A DNA stretch of 24,573 bases from Actinomycetes bacterium (lineage in GTDB: Bacteria; Actinomycetota; Actinomycetes; S36-B12; GCA-2699445), in assembly GCA_022600255.1 (NCBI GenBank), contig JAHZKU010000034.1, positions 1 through 24,573 on the forward strand, given 5' to 3'. The notes below the pieces were generated by a model that saw only the letters and a list, made by a program, of their open reading frames with translations, searched no databases and had not been told where the DNA came from. Below are positions 16,382-23,120 of the stretch, piece after piece. The translations under genes and the position numbers were made by a program. Numbering within the stretch: position 1 is the first letter of the stretch; every line of letters begins with the position of its first letter.

Positions 16382-18442
16382 TTACTCACTTATGAGCAAC
16401 GCCGTGGCGTCTGCGTCGGTGGCGAAAAGATCTTGAAGGTTCGCGGCCGAATCCCAGGGGCTCTTGATCACGGCTTGGCCACCTTCATTGACCTTGGCCA
16501 CAAACCTGCTTGCGAACATCTGTCGAACCGACGTCTCCTCAACACCATAGAGTTCTCCATCTGCTGCCGATCCCGCTGCGACAACTTCGCCGTCCCCGAT
16601 GAATGCCATCCGATCACCGGCCTGGACGATCACCCGATCTACCACCACATCGTCGCTGGCAAGCACCACGGGACGGCCGCCGAGCCATTGTTCTGCCTGA
16701 GCGAGACGCTGGGATTGGAAGGCTTTGTTCGGCCACTGCTTCATCAACTTCCGCGCGTCGGCTTGCAGTTTGCTCATCTCTGCGATGTTGCGCTCAATCG
16801 CTGCCAGTTGCTCAGCTTCTAGGCCGGCTAGTTCACCGCTGGCCTGGGCAGTGGACCTCAGTGCGTTCGCTTGCCGCAGTAGCCCGGAGAGATCCTTGTT
16901 CACTGTATTCGCTAGATCAAATGACTCCTTGCTCGCGCCCTTGAAGAACCCGGGGTCACCAGCCCAACTGATTTCTGCGTCCTTGAACTCAACAACCTTC
17001 GCGGCGAGGTTCTGGACGCGCTCCTCAGCGTCGGCGAGGGCCTGTTCCGTTCCTAGGCGCGATTCGGCGAATACCTGCCGCGGTGCGCCTTGGACGAGCG
17101 CGCGGGCCTCGACTGCGGCTCCCTGTCGGAATCCGAGCGCCTCGGCTTCCTGGACGGCCGGCCGCATGAAGGCGCGGGCCACGTACCCGGCCACCCTGGC
17201 GCCAATCCGATAGAGGCCGTAGACGATCCCGGTGCCACCCGCGACCAACATGGCCCATTCGACCGCTTCCCAGGCGATCTTCGCGATGCCCAATGCCTTG
17301 TTATTGACGAACTCTTGACCCTTGGCGTCTAGCATCCGGATATAGCAGGTGTCGCCACCGGACTTGATCTCCGCCTGGTATCCGTAAACCGGGTTGTACC
17401 AGCGGCTCTTGTCGAAGATGCGAACATGAGCTGTGCCGCCATCTTGGATCCCCGGAAACTGCGGGTTACCATCTTCATCGATGCACGCCGCACCGTCCAG
17501 TGTGTCGTTGTTGGTACTGAAGAAATAGTCCGTCTTGCCCACGGCGATGGAGAAGGACAATGCCCCAGTCGACTGCTGATTTAGAAGTCTGACTGTCTTG
17601 GTCTGGCCGGGTTCCAAATCGATGTTGGTCGTCGTTGGCTGGACCACGGCCGTCTCACCGGCGAACCGGCCCTTCACGGTCAGCGCCTTCACCGCATTAT
17701 CGCCGCTGTCACCGTCCGGGCCCTGGGCCGCAAACTTGACCTTACTAACATTCGAAATCGGGAACGCCTTCACCGCATCGCGAGTCTGGCCGCTCACATG
17801 CTCGGTATCTGACAGTACACGTTTCTTCGCTGTGCTTGCCGCCAGCCCAATCGCATCTCCATTGAGAGCCGGCGCGCTCCGAGTGGAGCGAATTTTCGTT
17901 GATTTGGCCCGCAAAGCCTGCCAACCCTTACGCACTTTGACCCGTGTTTTGAATCGAGCCTTAACCGCGCCACGACGGTTCTTGACCTGAACCTCTTTAA
18001 CCGTGCGCCACTTCTTTCCGTTCAAGGTCCGTTGCAGTTTCACCGCCGAGACCCCAGGCACCCGAATCTTGCCGCTCACCTTCGCCTTGCGGCCTTTCTT
18101 CACCACGCGATCTTCGTCGTGGATTCGTATGTCTGAACAAGTACGCACCCGCTTTTCGGCTATGAGCCTATGAGCCATCTGTACGGCAGAGCGTTGACAG
18201 GATTTCCCGCCAGCCGCCGCAACTGCACTTGCGGTAACGTCCGACTGCTGCCCAGCGCTGGCAGTTGCAGTGGACGCGGCAGGACTTATTGGATTCACCG
18301 AAGGCTCATCAGCGGGACTCGGACTGGCCGGTTCAGCGGCTCGGGCCGGGTTCACAGGCGCAACCAACGATAGGGCTAGCGCAAAGGCGCAAACGACCAC
18401 CGTCCACGCTAGAAGTGTTCTTCGCTGCAATTGAACGAACAT
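16382..18442 (-). CDS. Large secreted/membrane-anchored protein of unknown function
   Basis: The product is 686 residues and not a family I recognise. The signal peptide has twin arginines (QRRTLLAW, 6-13), a hydrophobic core and a cleavage-like ARAA at 33-36. A Ser/Ala/Pro-rich linker (37-80) leads to a basic Ig-like strand region (about 110-185, with KLQRTLNGKKW). A beta-rich region follows (230-375; C320, C366). One hydrophobic helix at 395-423 may span the membrane. An alanine/glutamate-rich probable coiled coil covers 430-580. A C-terminal strand region runs from 590 to 660. ATG 18442 is preferred over 18460 because GAGGAGGT (18451-18458) sits eight bases upstream and overlaps the earlier ATG. 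It is the first gene of the pair with the pentapeptide protein. Confidence 0.85.
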   Translation of the reverse strand: MFVQLQRRTLLAWTVVVCAFALALSLVAPVNPARAAEPASPSPADEPSVNPISPAASTATASAGQQSDVTASAVAAAGGKSCQRSAVQMAHRLIAEKRVRTCSDIRIHDEDRVVKKGRKAKVSGKIRVPGVSAVKLQRTLNGKKWRTVKEVQVKNRRGAVKARFKTRVKVRKGWQALRAKSTKIRSTRSAPALNGDAIGLAASTAKKRVLSDTEHVSGQTRDAVKAFPISNVSKVKFAAQGPDGDSGDNAVKALTVKGRFAGETAVVQPTTTNIDLEPGQTKTVRLLNQQSTGALSFSIAVGKTDYFFSTNNDTLDGAACIDEDGNPQFPGIQDGGTAHVRIFDKSRWYNPVYGYQAEIKSGGDTCYIRMLDAKGQEFVNNKALGIAKIAWEAVEWAMLVAGGTGIVYGLYRIGARVAGYVARAFMRPAVQEAEALGFRQGAAVEARALVQGAPRQVFAESRLGTEQALADAEERVQNLAAKVVEFKDAEISWAGDPGFFKGASKESFDLANTVNKDLSGLLRQANALRSTAQASGELAGLEAEQLAAIERNIAEMSKLQADARKLMKQWPNKAFQSQRLAQAEQWLGGRPVVLASDDVVVDRVIVQAGDRMAFIGDGEVVAAGSAADGELYGVEETSVRQMFASRFVAKVNEGGQAVIKSPWDSAANLQDLFATDADATALLISE

Positions 18443-18450
18443 GACACCCG

Positions 18451-18458
18451 ACCTCCTC
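18451..18458 (-). promoter_or_regulatory. Ribosome binding site deciding the start of the large secreted protein
   Basis: GAGGAGGT lies eight bases before ATG 18442. Since it overlaps the alternative ATG at 18460, it makes that start unlikely. Confidence 0.75.
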
Positions 18459-18906
18459 ATACCGACAGCTACCCAAGTGGCAATCCTCGTAAAGCGTCGC
18501 TCGACTGCACCGCACCGTCAACTCCGGCCTCACCCGTACGGATGCTAATTGCGGCAACCTTGAGGAAACTTTGATGCGTCGTTGAACTCCACCAGTTCGA
18601 CACAGAGCTCAGCTGGAGCGACCCCCCTGCTGACGGACTCGACCATCGCTTCGCGGCACGCAACCTCACTGGCAGTTTCCTCTTAGGTGACAGCGAGCAC
18701 TCCGGGATGACACCAACCGTCCGGTGACGGTGTCACGGAAGGAACCCATGGGCTACCAACCACCAAAGTTGCGGGTGAGCCGGGGCTATGACGCTGGCCG
18801 TGTAGCGAACAAGAAGCGCGTCACCACAGTTAAAGGCGCATACATCACGGCGAACGGTCGTTCGGTCACCGCGACCGCGGACTTACCGAAAACTATGCGC
18901 TTGGCA
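18459..18906. other. About 450-base region without a recognised gene, between arc and the secreted pair
   Basis: I see no convincing gene on either strand. The plus-strand frame running through it is an antisense shadow of arc. It should contain the arc transcript end and the promoter of the secreted pair. A TTGACG at 18516-18521 (complement) could be a -35, but no good -10 follows. The hairpin at 18708-18735 is the only strong structure. Confidence 0.5.
18708..18735 (-). terminator. Inverted repeat, possible terminator downstream of arc
   Basis: TGACACC (18708-18714) pairs perfectly with GGTGTCA (18729-18735). An alternative nested fold pairs CCGTC with GACGG (17-21 and 26-30 in the 18700s), with a four-base bulge. 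It lies about 170 bases past the arc stop, has no T-run, and could end the arc transcript or be a protein site. Confidence 0.35.
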
Positions 18907-20583
18907 CTAGAGGTATTGACCAGTGTTCGCGACCGTATCGATCGAACGACCCAGGTCATCTCCGGCTTTACCGCGCACGAGGGTGCGGATGAATACGATC
19001 CGCTCGCCTTTCTTGCCACTAATCCGGGCCCAGTCGTCCGGATTCGTCGTGTTGGGCAGATCCTCGTTTTCGCGGAACTCATCGATACAGGCGTCGAGCA
19101 AGTGTTGGACGCGAATCCCTTTAGCACCAATCGCCAAGAAGTCTTTGATCGCCATCTTCTTGGCGCGGGCGACGATGTTCTCGATCATGGCCCCAGAGTT
19201 GAAGTCTTTGAAATAGAGCACCTCTTTGTCGCCGTTGGCGTAGGTGACCTCGAGGAACCGGTTCTCATCACTCTCGGAGTACATACGCTCAACGGTGGCT
19301 TGAATCATGGCCGAAACGGCTTGGCTGCGCGAATCGGCGTTCTCTGCCAAGTCGTCCGCATGGAGTGGCAGTGCTTCGGTGAGGTACTTGGCAAAGATGT
19401 CTGCCGCAGCCTGCGCGTCGGGGCGTTCAATCTTGATCTTCACATCGAGGCGACCCGGGCGCAGGATAGCCGGGTCAATCATGTCCTCGCGGTTGGAGGC
19501 GCCAATGACGATGACATTCTCAAGGCCTTCCACGCCGTCAATCTCGCTCAGGAGTTGCGGCACGATGGTGTTCTCCACATCGCTGGAAACGCCAGACCCG
19601 CGGGTGCGGAATAGTGAATCCATCTCGTCGAAGAACACGATGACAGGCATGCCCTCGCTGGCCTTCTCACGCGCCCGTTGGAACACCAAGCGGATGTGTC
19701 GCTCAGTCTCACCGACGTATTTGTTGAGCAGCTCGGGGCCTTTGATATTCAGAAAGAACGAGCGGGCGTCGTCGCGACCCTCAACTTCTGCCACCTTCTT
19801 GGCCAGAGAGTTGGCAACGGCTTTGGCGATCAGCGTTTTGCCGCACCCCGGCGGTCCGTACAGCAGGATCCCCTTGGGTGCGGCGAGTTCATGCTCGGCG
19901 AACAGTTCCGCATGGAGGAACGGCAACTCAACCGCGTCACGAATCATCTCGATCTGTCCGCTGAGCCCACCGATGTCGTGGTAGTTGATGTCGGGCACCT
20001 CTTCGAGGACTAGTTCCTCGACCTCAGACTTGGGGATTTTCTCGAAGACAAAGCCCGAGCGTGAATCCATGAGTAAGGAGTCCCCGGCCCGTAGGGTAAC
20101 TTCGCGCAGTGGTTCGGCGACTCGGAGAACCTGCTCTTCGTCCGTACGTCCAATCACCAGAACCCGGTCTCCTGGGAGGCGTTCTTTGAACATCACGATG
20201 TCGCCGGACTCCTCGTAGGCCCGCGAATCCACGATATTCATGGCCTCGTTGAGGATTACTTCTTGACCGGGTCGCAGTGAAGCAGCGTCGACGGCCGGGC
20301 TGGCTGCAACACGAAGTTTTCGGCCTTGGGCGAGCACATCGACCGAGGCGTCCTCATTGAGTTGGACGAAGACGCCGTAGCCGGCCGGTGGCTCGGCGAG
20401 TCGATCAACTTCGGCCTTGAGGGACACAATCTGGTCTCGCGCTTCCCGCAGGGTCTCCGCCATGCGGCGGTTCTGTGCGTTGCTGGCGGCGAGTTCGCCG
20501 CGCATCTCCGCGATGCGCCGATTGATGGCGCTGAGGCGTTCGGTGGGATCTTCTGAACCGGACGGCATGGAATCTTGCTCCAT
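18907..20583 (-). CDS. arc: Proteasome-activating AAA+ ATPase Arc/Mpa
   Basis: This 558-residue hexameric unfoldase captures pupylated proteins through its N-terminal coiled coil and threads them into the 20S core. A coiled-coil region lies at about 12-65, followed by OB-fold domains (about 70-195). The AAA+ module has Walker A GPPGCGKT at 243-250, Walker B VIVFFDEMD at 314-322, and an arginine-finger region (RPGRLD). The C-terminus ends GQYL, the penultimate-tyrosine motif that docks into PrcA pockets. ATG 20583 is preferred over GTG 20592 because AAAGGAGGT (20591-20599) is ideally placed for it and overlaps the GTG. It lies 135 bases after trmI. Its partner dop is about 6 kb downstream, beyond an insertion. 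Confidence 0.97.
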   Translation of the reverse strand: MEQDSMPSGSEDPTERLSAINRRIAEMRGELAASNAQNRRMAETLREARDQIVSLKAEVDRLAEPPAGYGVFVQLNEDASVDVLAQGRKLRVAASPAVDAASLRPGQEVILNEAMNIVDSRAYEESGDIVMFKERLPGDRVLVIGRTDEEQVLRVAEPLREVTLRAGDSLLMDSRSGFVFEKIPKSEVEELVLEEVPDINYHDIGGLSGQIEMIRDAVELPFLHAELFAEHELAAPKGILLYGPPGCGKTLIAKAVANSLAKKVAEVEGRDDARSFFLNIKGPELLNKYVGETERHIRLVFQRAREKASEGMPVIVFFDEMDSLFRTRGSGVSSDVENTIVPQLLSEIDGVEGLENVIVIGASNREDMIDPAILRPGRLDVKIKIERPDAQAAADIFAKYLTEALPLHADDLAENADSRSQAVSAMIQATVERMYSESDENRFLEVTYANGDKEVLYFKDFNSGAMIENIVARAKKMAIKDFLAIGAKGIRVQHLLDACIDEFRENEDLPNTTNPDDWARISGKKGERIVFIRTLVRGKAGDDLGRSIDTVANTGQYL

Positions 20584-20590
20584 AGCGACC

Positions 20591-20599
20591 ACCTCCTTT
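20591..20599 (-). promoter_or_regulatory. Strong ribosome binding site of arc
   Basis: AAAGGAGGT lies seven bases before ATG 20583. Since it overlaps the possible GTG at 20592, it fixes the start. Confidence 0.8.
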
Positions 20600-20658
20600 C
20601 GCCGACCCTACCGATCTTGGGTTGTAGTGGCAGGTCATCACCCAGAAAACGCGCGGGA

Positions 20659-20675
20659 CTACTCTGCGTGAGTAG
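20659..20675. promoter_or_regulatory. Inverted repeat in the trmI-arc gap
   Basis: CTACTC-tgcgt-GAGTAG is a perfect 6-bp inverted repeat about 75 bases upstream of the arc start. It could be an operator or a weak attenuator-like hairpin in the 135-base gap. No T-run follows, and no regulator is indicated. Confidence 0.35.
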
Positions 20676-20706
20676 CGGTGGATGCCGTACACGTTCCCAG
20701 CCCCAA

Positions 20707-20725
20707 CACTAACCCCCACTAACCC
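20707..20725. repeat. Short tandem repeat across the trmI stop codon
   Basis: CACTAACCC occurs twice with a 10-base period. It includes the trmI stop (20719-20721). It is very short and may be chance. Confidence 0.4.
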
Positions 20726-21615
20726 GACAAACCGGATTCTTCGTCCGATAGCGGAACGTCTGGCGGACGCGGTCCGGCGTAGTCCGGGCCGTAAGCCCCA
20801 GGGGCCGGGCGACGCTTAGGCGCGGGTAACACGGTGCCATCAGCCAGCCTGCGGCAGACACTGAGAAAGGCCGTGTGGCCGTTCATCGAGTGGTCTGGTC
20901 GTACTGCGAGTCCCTCCAGATGCCAAGTGCGAACTAGCGATTCAGTGGAGCGTGGCTCGGTCCAGCGTTGGTCGGCTCGGGTGGTTTCCACGAACTTGGA
21001 GAGTTGGGTGGTGGTGGCCACGTAGGCGATCAAGCGCCCACCTGGACTCAGGGAATGGGCCGCCGCCGCAACACATTCCCAGGGGGCCAACATGTCTAGA
21101 ATCACGGCATCTAGGGCGGTCGGTTGCGGATCCGTCGGCAACGCTTCGGGGATTAGGGTCCAGTTATCCGGAGATGTGCCGAACCAAGTCTCCACGTTTC
21201 CCTGCGCGACCGCCGCGAATTCGGGGCGGGTTTCGTACGAAGTCACCTCGCCACTTGCGCCCACGGCATTGAGCAGAAAGCAGGTGAGCGCACCTGATCC
21301 GGCACCTGCTTCCATGACCCGCGAACCAGCTCCAATGCCGGCAAGCCCGATGATCGCGAACGCATCTTTTGGATAGATGATGGCGGCTCGGCGCCCCATG
21401 GACAACACGTAGTCTTCCAAAATCGGCCGAAGGACCAGGTAGCTAGAGCCATTGGTTGATGTGACGACACTGCCTTCAGGCCTTCCGATGATGTCGTCGT
21501 GCTCGATCGCGCCCCGATGCGTGTAGTACTGCGCGCCTGCGGCGAGGGTAATCGTATGGAGTTTACGCTTTGGGTCGGTGAGCTGGATCCGATCGCCAGG
21601 TGCCAAGAGGGTCAA
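20719..21615 (-). CDS. trmI: tRNA (adenine-58-N1)-methyltransferase TrmI
   Basis: This is a 298-residue SAM-dependent enzyme that makes m1A58 in the T-loop of tRNA as a homotetramer. The N-terminal small beta domain (LLAPGDRIQLTDPKRK, HRGAIEHDDIIGRPEG) is typical. The YPKDAF segment is at 81-86, the SAM loop EAGAGSGALT at 102-111, and the catalytic-face motif is LDMLAPWE. The open frame extends far upstream to 22197, but that part overlaps the M50 gene and is not family-like. TTG 21615 is chosen because it overlaps the M50 stop (TTGA), has GGAGG four bases upstream (21620-21624), and gives the normal length. In mycobacteria trmI (Rv2118c) is likewise just upstream of mpa. Confidence 0.93.
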   Translation of the reverse strand: MTLLAPGDRIQLTDPKRKLHTITLAAGAQYYTHRGAIEHDDIIGRPEGSVVTSTNGSSYLVLRPILEDYVLSMGRRAAIIYPKDAFAIIGLAGIGAGSRVMEAGAGSGALTCFLLNAVGASGEVTSYETRPEFAAVAQGNVETWFGTSPDNWTLIPEALPTDPQPTALDAVILDMLAPWECVAAAAHSLSPGGRLIAYVATTTQLSKFVETTRADQRWTEPRSTESLVRTWHLEGLAVRPDHSMNGHTAFLSVCRRLADGTVLPAPKRRPAPGAYGPDYAGPRPPDVPLSDEESGLSG

Positions 21616-22730
21616 GGGCCCTCCGCAATAAAGACGGCGTCGGTATCGATGAGCCCCGAAGGTTGACCGGCGTCGATCACGGACACAAATCGGGCGCGGT
21701 TCTCCTGACAAACCCGCAAGACATCCACAGCGGTATCGGCCGCGGCTACAGCGGGGATGCTCTCCACCCTGGTGGCTAGATCCATGGCGGTGACTCGGTC
21801 TTGTTCTGCCTCCGGCACGGCGCTGGCGGCTGCATTGCTCACCACCCCGCGGGGTTGGTTCTGCGTGTCTAGGACGACCAGCAGATAGCCCTGTTGCACG
21901 AGCGGCAGAAAGGCGCGCAGGGGTTGCAGGTCGCGGACTGGGGCGACGGGTTTGGCCAACTCGGCGGCCGTGAGGTGTTGCAGCGTCCGGTTGGCTTCGG
22001 CGGACTTCAAGGCACCTGATGCGCCGGTCCATAGGATTACCGCGAGGATTAGCGCGATCAGGATGGCAGGTAGGGACGGTTGTGTGCCCGTGCTGTAGGC
22101 AATCGCAAACGGTGTGATGGCCAGCAAGACCGCCAGTGCGCGACCAATCCAAGCTGCGGTAACTTGTCCGCGAAACTCGCTTCCCGTGATCCCCCACACG
22201 ACCGACTTCACGATCGCGCCACCATCCAGCGGGCTACCTGGCAGCAGATTGAAGATGCCGATGAGCGCATTCGCGGCAGCGACCGCCCACAGGATTTGGG
22301 AAAAGACAGTATCGGGCGCGGCCGCCCGCGCCAGCACCGCCGCAACTGCCGCGATCGCCAAGGTTGAAACGGGGCCTGCAGCAGCAATTGCGGCCTCCCG
22401 GGCCGGCCCATGCTTATCGCTCGTGCGATAGGTGGTGAAGCCACCCATCGCCCACAGCGTGATGCCGGTGACGTGATACCCGAACCCGCGAGCAGCCACG
22501 GCATGGGCCATCTCGTGAATCAGGACCGAGACCATCAGCAACACAGCGAAGATCGCAGCCAGTAGCCAAGTGCCTGCGGTGCCAAGGGTGCCTGCAAATT
22601 CTGGATACCAGAGCACTGCGATCACGATGATCCCGATCAGCGCGTTCCAAGGGACGGAAACCCAGAAACCCAGAAAGCCAAAGTTCCAGCCACTACTTGT
22701 TGGACGATCCGCGTCCCGAGCTGTGGCCAT
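21612..22730 (-). CDS. M50-family site-2 protease with C-terminal CBS domains
   Basis: This 372-residue intramembrane zinc metalloprotease has HEMAH at 72-76 inside a membrane helix and the third ligand D169 in NLLPGSPLDGG. A GGFTTYR region between them is also typical of the SpoIVFB-like subgroup. Four to six hydrophobic segments cover residues 15-230. The C-terminal 120 residues resemble a CBS pair (PLVQQGYLLVVLDTQNQPRG; RFVSVIDAGQPSGLID), which often senses adenine nucleotides. It overlaps trmI by four bases and is probably co-transcribed with it. Likely substrates (anti-sigma factors or signal-peptide remnants) are inferred only. The start is ATG 22730, with a weak ribosome site. Confidence 0.92.
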   Translation of the reverse strand: MATARDADRPTSSGWNFGFLGFWVSVPWNALIGIIVIAVLWYPEFAGTLGTAGTWLLAAIFAVLLMVSVLIHEMAHAVAARGFGYHVTGITLWAMGGFTTYRTSDKHGPAREAAIAAAGPVSTLAIAAVAAVLARAAAPDTVFSQILWAVAAANALIGIFNLLPGSPLDGGAIVKSVVWGITGSEFRGQVTAAWIGRALAVLLAITPFAIAYSTGTQPSLPAILIALILAVILWTGASGALKSAEANRTLQHLTAAELAKPVAPVRDLQPLRAFLPLVQQGYLLVVLDTQNQPRGVVSNAAASAVPEAEQDRVTAMDLATRVESIPAVAAADTAVDVLRVCQENRARFVSVIDAGQPSGLIDTDAVFIAEGP

Positions 22731-22873
22731 TGCTCCATGCTAGTGCGTGTCGATGGCTGTTCCTGTGGCTGGCTGCCGTCCTTGACTCAAGTCGGGGAGC
22801 CCCTGCGACACTCGAGGTCAGACCACAGCCCTGCTCGTGGCGATCATTAATCGTGGTTGTCGGAGGGTGGTGA

Positions 22874-22879
22874 CATAAT
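22874..22879 (+). promoter_or_regulatory. Putative -10 element of the SOS leader/DUF222 unit
   Basis: CATAAT (five of six to TATAAT) ends seven bases before the ATG at 22887, and its last base is the first of the SOS box. This predicts a transcript starting at or next to the ATG. No clear -35 was found. Confidence 0.5.
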
Positions 22880-22894
22880 CGAACACATGTTCGA
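22879..22894. promoter_or_regulatory. LexA (SOS) box, perfect actinobacterial consensus
   Basis: TCGAACACATGTTCGA matches TCGAAC-N4-GTTCGA exactly; the arms are a perfect inverted repeat. It overlaps the putative -10 and contains the ATG of the leader ORF, so bound LexA would block transcription until DNA damage. I saw no other full match in the window. Sites of this form are reported before 13E12/DUF222-family genes in M. tuberculosis. Confidence 0.85.
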
Positions 22895-23120
22895 GACACT
22901 TGATTCGATCCGGTTGCGGGGATTCGGGCCACCCTCGTTGGGTCGATTCGTTCTGGTCCCCTCCGAGTCATCGGCACCGATTCCGACCAGGCCCGTCGCG
23001 ACCCGCGCGACGCCTTCTCGGCCCACACACCGTCAACCCAGCCTGGCCCGGCTGACTCGGGCGCAAGTGACTCTCCCCGGCACTTCGGCCAGCCGTGAGC
23101 GGCAGCGGGTCAGCGTATGA
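22887..23120 (+). CDS. 77-residue leader ORF overlapping the DUF222 gene
   Basis: The ORF starts at the ATG inside the SOS box and ends in a TGA that overlaps the ATG of the next gene (ATGA at 23117-23120). The predicted product begins MFETLDSIRL and becomes rich in Pro, Arg, Thr and Ser, with no recognised domain. MFE-type starts directly at an SOS box recur in DUF222 proteins, so this may be the original N-terminus of the DUF222 protein, split off by an old frameshift. It may instead be a translated leader that couples translation. A TGA at 23096-23098 closes the frame of the next gene, so the two cannot be joined without a frameshift. Whether a stable peptide is made is unknown. Confidence 0.55.
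   Translation: MFETLDSIRLRGFGPPSLGRFVLVPSESSAPIPTRPVATRATPSRPTHRQPSLARLTRAQVTLPGTSASRERQRVSV

Noticed and set aside
18708..18735. The arc-side hairpin as a phage attachment site
   Set aside because: There is no integrase and no second copy in the window; a terminator or protein site is simpler.
18724..19614. 296-codon plus-strand ORF opposite the 3' end of arc
   Set aside because: It is antisense to a clear AAA+ coding region, its product resembles nothing I know, and it follows from the codon bias of arc.
21616..22197. Upstream extension of the trmI frame
   Set aside because: It overlaps the well-supported M50 protease gene in another frame and does not resemble the TrmI N-terminus.
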